From assembly GCA_021202715.1 (NCBI GenBank), contig JAJQCL010000208.1, positions 1 to 7,180 on the forward strand: a DNA stretch of 7,180 nt, read 5' to 3'. The DNA comes from Lachnospiraceae bacterium. Its GTDB lineage: Bacteria; Bacillota; Clostridia; Lachnospirales; Lachnospiraceae. The notes beneath the pieces are model-generated. The model had not been told where the DNA came from. It did no database searches and saw only the letters and a list, made by a program, of their open reading frames with translations. A program made the translations under genes and the position numbers. Of the stretch, positions 1 to 5,725 are shown piece after piece (position 1 is the first letter of the stretch; each line of letters opens with the position of its first letter).

Positions 1-23
1 TTCAAAAACCCCCCGTTTTCTCC

Positions 24-52
24 TTGACATATTTTTATTGAATGTGTATAGT
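24..52 (+). promoter_or_regulatory. Sigma-A promoter of the small RNA at 59-215
   Basis: A perfect -35 box TTGACA (24-29) is followed by a 17-base AT-rich spacer and a -10 box TATAGT (47-52, five of six consensus bases). Transcription should start near 58-60. The only gene facing it downstream is asnA, on the opposite strand, so the promoter serves an RNA and not a protein gene. Confidence 0.8.
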
Positions 53-58
53 AATGCC

Positions 59-214
59 GTGCGGCACAAGAGGGGCCGCAGTGAGAGGGGCCGACACGGG
101 GTCGGCACAGAGAGGAAGAATATCGCGGGTATGGGCTGTCCTTCAGATGAGGTCTGACGCCGTTCGGGCGCGCCTTTGGGGAGCGAAGAGCGCCTGAGCG
201 GTGTTCTTCTTTTA
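59..214 (+). ncRNA. Unassigned structured small RNA, about 155 nt
   Basis: The transcript is bounded by a near-consensus promoter and an intrinsic terminator and has no credible reading frame. Visible hairpins in order: TGCGGC/GCCGCA (60-65 with 75-80, loop ACAAGAGGG); GCCGAC/GTCGGC (90-95 with 101-106, loop ACGGG); TCAGA/TCTGA (143-147 with 153-157, loop TGAGG); CGCC/GGCG (158-161 with 167-170); then the terminator. Purine-rich unpaired stretches recur: the first loop, the linker GTGAGAGGG, AGAGGAAGAA after the second hairpin, and the third loop. GGCGC at 167-171 could instead pair with GCGCC at 190-194, which would break the terminator stem. I checked by eye for SRP RNA, 6S RNA, RNase P RNA, tmRNA, T-box and TPP signatures and see none. 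The transcript ends 12 bases short of the asnA stop codon, so the two genes converge. Both ends are predicted from promoter and terminator only. Confidence 0.6.
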
Positions 215-215
215 T
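185..215 (+). terminator. Intrinsic terminator of the small RNA
   Basis: A 10-bp stem pairs GAAGAGCGCC (185-194) with GGTGTTCTTC (200-209) around the loop TGAGC. Two of the pairs are G-U, and TTTTAT follows. Read on the minus strand, the same bases give A-C mismatches and no U tract, so the terminator is directional and belongs to the plus-strand RNA. Confidence 0.75.
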
Positions 216-226
216 ATATAGTGGTG

Positions 227-1237
227 CTAAAGCAGCCGGATCCCGGCATCCCAGGCTGCAGAGACGATCTCGTCAGGCCAGACGGAGACCTGGACCTCAC
301 CGATGTGTGCCTTGCGCAGGAGGAACATGCAGGTGCGGGACTGGCCGATGCCGCCGCCGATGGTGTAGGGGAGCATGCGGTCCAGAATGGCACGCTGGAA
401 GGGAAGATTGGCCCGCTCTTCACAGCCGGCCTTCTTCAGCTGCTCCCGGAGAGTATCCTCGTCCACGCGCACGCCCATGGAGGAGAGCTCCATGGAAATA
501 TCCAGCAGAGGGTAGTACACAATGATGTCTCCGTTGAGAGACCAGTCGTCATAATCCGGAGCGCGGCCCGCATGCGGCCGCCCGGTGGAGATCTTATCCC
601 CGATCTGCATCAGGAACACCGCTCCCTTCTCCCGGCAGATGCGGTACTCCTTCTCCTTGCTGGAGAGCCCCGGATACATGTCCTCCAGCTCCTGAGAGGT
701 GATGAAGAAAATGTCCCGGGGGAGGATTTCTTCAATATAATCATACTGAATGGCCATGTATTTTTCCGTTTTCTTCAGTGCCTTATAGACCTTCTTCACG
801 GTCTCCCGCAGCGTTTCCTCGGTGCGGTCGAATTTTGTGATGATCTTCTCCCAGTCCCACTGATCCACATAGATGGAGTGGATGTTGTCGGTCGTTTCCT
901 CCTTGCGGATGGCATTCATGTCCGTGATCAGCCCCTCGCCCATGGAGAAACCGTAATGCTGGAGCGCCTGACGCTTCCATTTGGCCAGGGAGTGGACGAC
1001 CTCTACGGTCGTATCTTCCTGCTCCTGAATCTGAAAGGTGACAGGATGCTCGGTTCCGTTGAGGTTATCATTGAGACCGGATTCGGGGGGAACGAAGAGA
1101 GGCGCGGACACTTGCAGCAGATTCAGCTGCTCAGAGAGGGTCTGCATAAAAAAGTCTTTTAAGGTCTTGATGGCGATCTGTGTTTCATGAAGATTCAGCT
1201 CAGAGCGGTAATCGTCAGGAAGGATCAAATGCTTCAT
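227..1237 (-). CDS. asnA: Aspartate-ammonia ligase (ammonia-dependent asparagine synthetase)
   Basis: This cytoplasmic enzyme makes L-asparagine from L-aspartate, ammonia and ATP, forming AMP and pyrophosphate through an aspartyl-adenylate. It is related to class II aminoacyl-tRNA synthetases. The 336-residue product matches the family over its whole length (about 330 residues in E. coli). Conserved blocks visible are VVHSLAKWKR (80-89), SIYVDQWDWE (121-130), RAPDYDDW (225-232), LNGDI (234-238), ELSSMGVRV (250-258) and the ATP-site block GGGIGQSR (294-301). The frame stays open upstream to about 1516, but the ATG at 1237 is the right start: AAGGAG lies at 1245-1250, seven bases away, and family homology begins there. 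The stop is TAG. The gene has its own weak promoter candidate and follows the ABC operon on the same strand after a hairpin. I see no T-box or other known leader. No terminator with a U tract follows it, so read-through would be antisense to the small RNA. Confidence 0.97.
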   Translation of the reverse strand: MKHLILPDDYRSELNLHETQIAIKTLKDFFMQTLSEQLNLLQVSAPLFVPPESGLNDNLNGTEHPVTFQIQEQEDTTVEVVHSLAKWKRQALQHYGFSMGEGLITDMNAIRKEETTDNIHSIYVDQWDWEKIITKFDRTEETLRETVKKVYKALKKTEKYMAIQYDYIEEILPRDIFFITSQELEDMYPGLSSKEKEYRICREKGAVFLMQIGDKISTGRPHAGRAPDYDDWSLNGDIIVYYPLLDISMELSSMGVRVDEDTLREQLKKAGCEERANLPFQRAILDRMLPYTIGGGIGQSRTCMFLLRKAHIGEVQVSVWPDEIVSAAWDAGIRLL

Positions 1238-1244
1238 ATTTTCA

Positions 1245-1347
1245 CTCCTTACTATGGCGAGGTAGAACAGGGACAAAAGCACAGAGCGGATCTTTATATA
1301 GTTCCTGACCGGGCTTTCCTTCCAGTATATCAGACAAAAGAGAAAAT
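1245..1347 (-). promoter_or_regulatory. Possible asnA promoter and short leader
   Basis: On the minus strand a -10-like TATACT lies at 1324-1329. A poor -35 (TTCCCA) lies about 18 bases further upstream, within a T-rich stretch. Transcription would start near 1316 and give an approximately 80-base leader that includes the ribosome binding site AAGGAG (1245-1250). The -10 box is good and the -35 box is weak. Confidence 0.35.
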
Positions 1348-1407
1348 GGGAAGAAAAAGTGAGAAAAAAGCGTGATGCCGCGGCGTTCCGGCGGCCGGAG
1401 GAAGGGC

Positions 1408-1430
1408 AGGCCCGCCGCAAGGGCGGGCCT
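1408..1430 (-). terminator. GC-rich hairpin after the ABC operon, probable terminator
   Basis: A perfect 9-bp stem, AGGCCCGCC (1408-1416) with GGCGGGCCT (1422-1430), surrounds a five-base loop and starts 22 bases after the permease stop codon. The U tract is poor on both strands: TTTG on plus, TGCCCTTCC on minus. It may therefore be a weak or factor-assisted terminator or an mRNA 3'-end stabiliser separating the ABC operon from asnA. Confidence 0.5.
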
Positions 1431-1452
1431 TTGAAGCCTGAAAATTCCTCTC

Positions 1453-2247
1453 TCAGGTCTGAACCCTCTTTTCCAGCGTCCCTACGACACGGTAGAGCGC
1501 CATGGCGATGACGCACAGAATAAAGATGGACAGGAGAATATAGTCCAGCTTAAAGACCTGACTGCCGTAAATGATCAGATATCCCAGTCCATTGCGGCAG
1601 ACCAGCATCTCGCCGATGATGACGCCGATGAGACAGAGGCCGATGTTGACCTTCATATTGGCGATGAGGGCCGGGAGGGAACCGGGGAGCAGCACCTTGA
1701 ACAGGATGTCCCGGGTTCCTCCGCCCAGCGAGCGGATCAGACGGATTTTGTCTGTGTCCGCCTCCCGAAACTGAGTCAGCAGTGAGACCGCAGAGCCGAA
1801 GACGGCGATCGAGACCGCAGACACGATGATCGTGCGGGCATTATTTCCCAGCCAGACGATGAGCAGAGGCGCCAGAGCCGACTTGGGCAGGCTGTTGAGC
1901 GTGACCAGACACGGCTCCAGAATCTCGGCGGCCAGCCGATAGCGCCACAGCAGCATCGCAGCCGCCAGCCCCAGGACGGTGACCAGAGTGAAGCTGATCA
2001 ACGTCTCAGAGAGCGTGAAACCGATGTGCCGGAAAATACTGCCGTCGCGGGCCAGGGCGACGAAGGTCGAGAGAATGCGCGTGGGACTGCTGAAAATGAA
2101 ATCGTTGAGCCATCCCAGGGAGACGCTCCCTTCCCAGGCCAGAAGAAAGCCGCACAGAAGCAGAAAACGGCCCAGGCGAATGTGCCGACGGTGCCGCTCC
2201 TGCTCCCGGATCCAGTTTTGCTGCGCGGTGGATACGTCCTTTGTCAC
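1453..2247 (-). CDS. ABC transporter permease, NitT/TauT (SsuC/TauC) type
   Basis: This is the membrane subunit of an importer of the nitrate/sulfonate/taurine/thiamine-precursor class; the substrate cannot be read from the sequence. From the GTG at 2247 the product has 264 residues. A charged N-terminus is followed by hydrophobic segments at about 27-45, 82-101, 117-133, 137-157, 203-216 and 236-254. The cytoplasmic EAA coupling loop spans about 162-194 (EADTDKIRLIRSLGG...LLPGS) and would dock onto the ATPase. An in-frame GTG at 2268 exists, but 2247 is preferred: AAGGAGG lies about ten bases upstream of it, and its GTGA overlaps the ATPase stop codon, a classic translational-coupling arrangement. 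No substrate-binding protein gene adjoins the pair, although most family members have one nearby. Confidence 0.88.
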   Translation of the reverse strand: MTKDVSTAQQNWIREQERHRRHIRLGRFLLLCGFLLAWEGSVSLGWLNDFIFSSPTRILSTFVALARDGSIFRHIGFTLSETLISFTLVTVLGLAAAMLLWRYRLAAEILEPCLVTLNSLPKSALAPLLIVWLGNNARTIIVSAVSIAVFGSAVSLLTQFREADTDKIRLIRSLGGGTRDILFKVLLPGSLPALIANMKVNIGLCLIGVIIGEMLVCRNGLGYLIIYGSQVFKLDYILLSIFILCVIAMALYRVVGTLEKRVQT

Positions 2248-2999
2248 AGATGTCGCACCTCCTTCCACAATCTCTGAAAATACGGAGGGAAGGAAGGCGA
2301 GTTCCGGCGCTCCAGCGATGTGAGACGCGGGCCTGTGCGCTCCTCTTCAAAATCCAGCGGCAGGATACAGCGAATTTCAGCGGGACGCCGCGTCAGGACG
2401 ATCACCCGGTCCGCCAGACTGATGGCTTCGGACAGGTCGTGCGTGACCAGGATGGCCGTCTTCCCTGACTGAATGATCAGGGAGCCAATGTCGTCGGCCA
2501 CCTCAAGCCGGGTCTGGTAATCCAGCGCCGAAAAGGGCTCATCCAACAGGAGCAGATCCGGGCGGATCGCCATGGTGCGGATCAGAGCCGCCCGCTGCCG
2601 CATGCCGCCGGACAGGGCGGAGGGTTTCGCGTCGGCAAAATCGGCCAGCCCGTAGGCCGTAAGCATCTGCCGCACAAACTGCAGATTCTCTTCGGTACAC
2701 TGATGCTGCATTTCCAGCCCCAGAATGGCATTTTCATAGACCGTACGCCATTCCAGCAGATGGTCTCTCTGCAGCATATATCCGATGTGTGTATGATCGC
2801 TGATGATCTCTCCCCGTTCCGGCGGAATCAGCCCGCAGAGCAGGGAGAGAAGCGTAGACTTGCCGCAGCCGGACGGGCCGACGATGGCGGTGAATGTCCC
2901 GGGAAAAACGGTGAAGCTGATATCGCGAAGCGCCTCTGTCTCGCCCTCCGCAGAGTGGTAGGAGAAACAGAGATCTCTGCATTCCAGGATAGGGGACAT
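2244..2999 (-). CDS. ABC transporter ATP-binding protein, NitT/TauT (SsuB/TauB) type
   Basis: This cytoplasmic ATPase powers the importer whose permease is the next gene. It has 251 residues, normal for the family. Motifs in order: Walker A GPSGCGKST (41-49), Q-loop around Q77 (MLQRD), ABC signature LSGGMRQR (129-136), Walker B LLLLDEP (149-155) with catalytic E154, D-loop SALD (157-160) and H-loop H187 (THD). All catalytic residues are present. The ATG at 2999 has AAGGAGG at 3007-3013, seven bases upstream. The last codons overlap the permease start by four bases. The gene is first in its operon and is preceded by a 217-base gap with two strong inverted repeats. Nitrate, sulfonate, taurine, pyrimidine-precursor and guanidine-type substrates are all possible for this family, and I cannot choose between them. 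Confidence 0.93.
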   Translation of the reverse strand: MSPILECRDLCFSYHSAEGETEALRDISFTVFPGTFTAIVGPSGCGKSTLLSLLCGLIPPERGEIISDHTHIGYMLQRDHLLEWRTVYENAILGLEMQHQCTEENLQFVRQMLTAYGLADFADAKPSALSGGMRQRAALIRTMAIRPDLLLLDEPFSALDYQTRLEVADDIGSLIIQSGKTAILVTHDLSEAISLADRVIVLTRRPAEIRCILPLDFEEERTGPRLTSLERRNSPSFPPYFQRLWKEVRHL

Positions 3000-3036
3000 A
3001 CGTTTTCCTCCTTCTCACGGGGATAATTTACAATGA

Positions 3037-3078
3037 CGCACACGATCATGGCTGCTTATGCAGCCCGCGATCGGTGCG
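3037..3078 (-). repeat. Long imperfect hairpin in the ABC operon leader
   Basis: Three stem blocks stack into about 16 base pairs: CGCAC/GTGCG (3037-3041 with 3074-3078), CGATC/GATCG (3043-3047 with 3069-3073) and GGCTGC/GCAGCC (3050-3055 with 3060-3065). They are separated by one bulged base and a 2x3 internal loop and capped by a four-base loop. The hairpin ends 23 bases upstream of the ATPase ribosome binding site, so it does not mask that site directly. No U tract follows. It could be an mRNA leader structure or a protein-binding site. Confidence 0.6.
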
Positions 3079-3080
3079 GT

Positions 3081-3105
3081 GGTAAACGACATGAAGTCGT
3101 TTACC
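3081..3105 (-). promoter_or_regulatory. 25-bp palindrome at the ABC operon promoter, probable operator
   Basis: Perfect 10-bp arms, GGTAAACGAC (3081-3090) and GTCGTTTACC (3096-3105), flank ATGAA; one more T-A pair extends them. A -10-like TATTAT lies immediately upstream on the minus strand (3106-3111), putting the likely transcription start near 3099, inside the palindrome. That position fits a repressor operator. No good -35 box is seen. If transcription starts further upstream, the same bases would form an RNA hairpin. Confidence 0.5.
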
Positions 3106-3163
3106 ATAATATATGGAAAGTGTGAGAAGAAGGTGAGATGATGTTTTCTGTGAAAGTCCTGTC

Positions 3164-3194
3164 CGAAGGGCACGTGTATGCGGCATATCCTTCG
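3164..3194. repeat. Inverted repeat between the lipoprotein gene and the ABC operon
   Basis: CGAAGG (3164-3169) and CCTTCG (3189-3194) can pair. The 19 bases between them contain the palindromes CACGTG and TATGCGGCATA. A smaller hairpin, GGAGT/ACTCC (3210-3214 with 3219-3223), straddles the lipoprotein stop codon. Neither is followed by a U tract on the minus strand, so a conventional terminator for the lipoprotein gene is not visible. Confidence 0.35.
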
Positions 3195-3216
3195 CGGGCG
3201 CGTCAGGCAGGAGTGC

Positions 3217-4635
3217 TTACTCCAGGGAAACGCCGGAGAAAAACAGCTCGGCGGCTTCTTTCAGTGTCAGGGAGATGGCCTCCTCGTCGTCCGAGGAGAC
3301 GTGGACCGTGCAGGTGACGATGGTGCTGTCATCCAGGTGCTCCCAGAGGATGTATTCCAGGATATACAGGGACGCATCATCCTCTGTGTAAGTGACATAC
3401 AGGGACGCGCCCAGCACCGAATGCTCTCCGAAGGTCACGGTCTCTGTGTCGGAGGGGCCGTCGTACTGGTAGGCCTCTTCCGTATCGAAATAGCCTGTTT
3501 CGGTGTCGAAGGGATCGGTCATGTTCAGATCCAGATATCCCTCGTCGGCGTTGTACAGGTAATAGGAGGCGTCGATGTCCGGATCCTCCGTGTCGCTGTT
3601 AAGATAGAGGCCGTTTTTATAGGAATTCTCCTCCTCGGCCGTATAGCCGTCCGGCAGGGAGATCCAGGCGGAGACCGCGTCCCCGTTGTCCCAGACCTGA
3701 TAGCGCCCCGCCCCATCGGAAATGAGCTCTTCGGCGGTTTCCTCCTCGTACTCCTCCGCGGAATCGTCGATGTCTTCGGCGGCGATCTCCTCCGTCGCTT
3801 CAGCGGCTTCCTCAGGCAGGGACGGCGTAGCCGTCCCGTCTCCGGTGAGTGTGAGGGTGATGGTAAATTCCTCCAGATTCCCCGCGACGCCGTTGTACCC
3901 CAGCGTGTCATAGAAGGCGCCGTCCGGGTCTGTGAACGTGACGGTGACAGATTCCAGCGCCTCCTCAGCCTCATTGAGAGTGCATTGAATCTCCGCGGTC
4001 AGAGCAGAAAAGGTATCAGTATCACAGACCGCGCCGTTTTTCAGAATCGCACGCACCAGAGCGAGAGAGGTGTCCAGAGCAGCGCCATTCGTCTCAAAGG
4101 TCTCGACGACACTGTCCTCGTCGGTGTCTGTGCCGATCTGCTCTTCCTCCGTCAGAGTGGCCAGAGCGGACAGATTCCCCAGAGAACCGGCTTCCCCGCT
4201 CTCCAGATCCAGATAGCTCCAGAAATCGGAAACATTGGTGTAGCAGCGTGCGCCGCTCTCTTCCTGCACCAGCCAGGTCTCCATGTCCATCTCGTCCGCG
4301 TTCCCGAACTGGGTCGCGATCGCTGTTCCTTCCATATAATCTGTCGTGCGTTCGGGATCGCCGCTCCAGGTGCCGGAGAATTCCATGGAAATCTCCGTGG
4401 TATCTTCTCCATCCTCCTGAGAAAGCCGGTAAGTCAGTTCGATCGTTCCCGAGGCGCCGTCCTCTGTCAGGGCGGCCAGAGCCTGCGCCAGAACGGATTC
4501 TTCGGAAATGTGGGAGGCAGCGGTTCCGGCGACGGCGGACGTCTCCGTGTCAGAGGAAGAACAGCCCGCCTGTGAAAGGGCAAGGACAACGGTGAGGGTC
4601 AGTGCCGACAGGCGGCGTGTCAGAACAGAATGCAT
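3217..4635 (-). CDS. Acidic secreted putative lipoprotein, function unknown
   Basis: I do not recognise the family. The 472-residue product starts with a signal sequence: RR at 7-8, hydrophobic core about 10-20, then SQAGC with the candidate lipidated Cys at 25. Gln at position -3 of the lipobox is unusual, so lipidation is probable but not certain. After a Ser/Thr-rich linker, two beta-rich regions (about 45-265 and 307-472) are separated by a strongly acidic low-complexity stretch (about 274-304, mostly Glu, Ala, Asp). The whole protein is poor in Lys and Arg. Later cysteines are C131, C204, C218 and C442. An in-frame ATG at 4695 exists, but the ATG at 4635 has AAGGAG nine bases upstream (4645-4650) and gives a clean signal peptide. 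The next same-strand genes encode an ABC importer, but the protein does not resemble a periplasmic-binding protein. Confidence 0.82.
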   Translation of the reverse strand: MHSVLTRRLSALTLTVVLALSQAGCSSSDTETSAVAGTAASHISEESVLAQALAALTEDGASGTIELTYRLSQEDGEDTTEISMEFSGTWSGDPERTTDYMEGTAIATQFGNADEMDMETWLVQEESGARCYTNVSDFWSYLDLESGEAGSLGNLSALATLTEEEQIGTDTDEDSVVETFETNGAALDTSLALVRAILKNGAVCDTDTFSALTAEIQCTLNEAEEALESVTVTFTDPDGAFYDTLGYNGVAGNLEEFTITLTLTGDGTATPSLPEEAAEATEEIAAEDIDDSAEEYEEETAEELISDGAGRYQVWDNGDAVSAWISLPDGYTAEEENSYKNGLYLNSDTEDPDIDASYYLYNADEGYLDLNMTDPFDTETGYFDTEEAYQYDGPSDTETVTFGEHSVLGASLYVTYTEDDASLYILEYILWEHLDDSTIVTCTVHVSSDDEEAISLTLKEAAELFFSGVSLE

Positions 4636-4730
4636 GGGTGTAAACTCCTTTGGGATCTTTGTGAAAAGGCGCGCGTGAAGTGATTTGCTGAACACGCGAC
4701 GCCTTTAGACTGGCAATAAAAACAGGGAAC

Positions 4731-4763
4731 ATTATAGGGGAAAGAAGTGACCATCCTGTGACC
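4731..4763 (-). promoter_or_regulatory. Lipoprotein gene promoter with activator-type direct repeats
   Basis: On the minus strand a perfect -10 box TATAAT lies at 4731-4736 with no recognisable -35 box at the proper distance. In its place stand two exact GGTCAC copies (4758-4763 and 4747-4752), separated by five bases, for an 11-bp period. The downstream copy ends ten bases before the -10 box. This resembles sites used by OmpR/PhoB-family response regulators, which bind tandem repeats one helical turn apart and replace the -35 contact. Transcription would start near 4724. Confidence 0.5.
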
Positions 4764-4831
4764 TCCCAGGAAGGGGATAATCTGGTTACTTTCAAAATGA
4801 TAAGGAAAATCCGGTGGATTCACGGGAAATA

Positions 4832-4859
4832 TTGACAAACCCCAAAATCCGGATATAAT
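4832..4859 (+). promoter_or_regulatory. Consensus sigma-A promoter of the Cys-rich protein/ogt pair
   Basis: Perfect TTGACA (4832-4837) and perfect TATAAT (4854-4859) are separated by 16 bases; transcription should start near 4866. The spacer contains AAAATCCGG (4844-4852), an exact copy of bases 4806-4814 located 38 bp upstream. The placement suggests an operator, though chance is possible. Confidence 0.88.
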
Positions 4860-4906
4860 GAAAAAAATTTATTGATCATTGGTCGCAAAAGAATGCGGAG
4901 GCTGAG

Positions 4907-5086
4907 ATGGCATCAGGAGCGTGTGAGCACTGTTTAAATTATGAGTATGATGAGGAGTATGAGTGCATGGTCTGCGCGGTGGATCTGGATGAGGACGAGA
5001 TGGCCCGCTTCATCACCAACACCTTCCGCGACTGTCCGTATTTCCTCGTCGATGATGAATACCAGATCGTGAGAAAACAGAACTAG
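4907..5086 (+). CDS. Small cysteine-rich protein, DUF6472-like
   Basis: The 59-residue product is very acidic and carries a C-x2-C pair at C6/C9, a second at C20/C23 and a further Cys at C43. The spacing suggests a metal-binding site (zinc ribbon or Fe-S), but that is an inference. The ending DCPYF...DEYQIVRKQN and the block LDEDEMARF are features I associate with a small uncharacterised protein family of Clostridia, annotated as DUF6472; I cannot verify this by search. No function is known to me. The start is set by GGAGG at 4897-4901, five bases before the ATG. The gene lies directly behind the consensus promoter, 31 bases upstream of the methyltransferase gene on the same strand, so the two are probably co-transcribed. 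There is no signal peptide, so the protein is cytoplasmic. Confidence 0.85.
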   Translation: MASGACEHCLNYEYDEEYECMVCAVDLDEDEMARFITNTFRDCPYFLVDDEYQIVRKQN

Positions 5087-5117
5087 GGATCTGCATATGC
5101 AAAGAGGGGAGAGCTCG

Positions 5118-5600
5118 ATGAATGAACTGTGTTATGAAGAAATGGATTCCCCGGTGGGGACGCTGGGCATTTTCTGTGACGAGAAGGTGCGCCGCATCGA
5201 GTTTGATCCGCCCCGAAGCGGCCCGGATGCGCCGGATCGGAGACGGGGCGGCAATTCTCTGACGGCGGAGGTCGTCTCCCAGCTGCAGGAATATTTTCAG
5301 GGACAGCGAACGGTCTTCGACCGGCAGCATCCCCCGGAGGGGACAGCTTTCCAGAAGCGCGTCTTGGAGAGCCTGCGGGCCATCCCCTACGGCGAGACCC
5401 GAAGCTATCAGGAGATCGCCGAGGCGGCGGGGAACCGCCGGGCCTGCCGCGCCGTGGGCATGGCGAACAACCGGAACCCCATTTCCATCGTGATCCCCTG
5501 CCATCGGGTCATCGGCAAGGACGGAAGCATGACCGGATACGGCGGAGGCATAGATAAAAAAATCTGGCTGCTGGAGCATGAGAAATCCTGCTCCCGATGA
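5118..5600 (+). CDS. ogt: Methylated-DNA-[protein]-cysteine S-methyltransferase
   Basis: This suicide DNA repair protein removes the methyl group from O6-methylguanine (and O4-methylthymine) by transferring it to its own cysteine. The 160-residue product shows the family layout: an N-terminal region of about 75 residues, then the methyltransferase domain with AFQKRVLESLRAIPYGET (77-94), SYQEIA (96-101), the arginine-finger block CRAVGMANNRNP (110-121) and the active-site block PCHRVIG (127-133) with nucleophile C128. The upstream in-frame ATG at 5097 has no good ribosome binding site. The ATG at 5118 has AGGGGAG at 5105-5111, six bases away, and fits the family N-terminus. There is no Ada-type N-terminal regulatory domain, so this is the stand-alone Ogt form. 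It is the second gene behind the 4832-4859 promoter and ends in a good terminator. Confidence 0.95.
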   Translation: MNELCYEEMDSPVGTLGIFCDEKVRRIEFDPPRSGPDAPDRRRGGNSLTAEVVSQLQEYFQGQRTVFDRQHPPEGTAFQKRVLESLRAIPYGETRSYQEIAEAAGNRRACRAVGMANNRNPISIVIPCHRVIGKDGSMTGYGGGIDKKIWLLEHEKSCSR

Positions 5601-5607
5601 GGAAATG

Positions 5608-5645
5608 GCTCTGCAGGCGAAATGTCTGCGGAGCTGTTTTTGGTT
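5608..5645 (+). terminator. Intrinsic terminator of the Cys-rich protein/ogt operon
   Basis: A 9-bp stem pairs GCTCTGCAG (5608-5616) with CTGCGGAGC (5626-5634), one pair being G-U, around a nine-base loop. TGTTTTTGGTTTT follows. It begins eight bases after the ogt stop codon. On the minus strand no U tract follows the same hairpin. Confidence 0.85.
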
Positions 5646-5708
5646 TTAGATTAAAAAGTCGTTCAGTTTCAAGAATTTTCTCTTGAGTTCTCTTGCAATG
5701 TATTTCAT
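5646..5708 (-). CDS. 20-residue basic amphipathic peptide (micro-ORF)
   Basis: The predicted product is MKYIARELKRKFLKLNDFLI. Residues 1, 4, 5, 8, 12, 15 and 19 would form a hydrophobic helix face, while K2, R6, K9, R10, K11 and K14 make the rest basic. The reading frame is short, but expression signals are strong: GAGGAGG (5714-5720) lies five bases upstream of the ATG, and a promoter (TTGACT, 17 bases, TAAAAC) lies 41 bases upstream. It sits between ogt and the recombinase, transcribed towards ogt and divergently from the recombinase. Candidate roles include a regulatory or leader peptide, a type I toxin-like peptide or a small membrane-surface peptide. I do not recognise the family and claim no function. 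The coding call rests on expression signals, not homology. Confidence 0.5.
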   Translation of the reverse strand: MKYIARELKRKFLKLNDFLI

Positions 5709-5725
5709 GGCTCCCTCCTCAATTT

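Noticed and set aside
176..1162. 328-codon open frame on the plus strand opposite asnA
   Set aside because: It is fully antisense to an unmistakable AsnA and its first part overlaps the small RNA terminator; no family features are visible.
1238..1452. T-box (asparagine) leader for asnA
   Set aside because: Searched for because such leaders are common for asnA in Firmicutes. There is no T-box consensus, and no antiterminator/terminator pair lies ahead of the start codon.
3138..3310. Plus-strand frame from the ATG at 3138, with GAAGGTG upstream
   Set aside because: It runs antisense into the lipoprotein gene with an Arg-rich, low-complexity translation, and there is no promoter.
3178..4575. 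465-codon open frame on the plus strand opposite the lipoprotein gene
   Set aside because: It has no ribosome binding site, signal or domain pattern. The minus-strand frame has a ribosome binding site, a signal peptide and a coherent acidic composition, so the plus frame is a GC-driven shadow.
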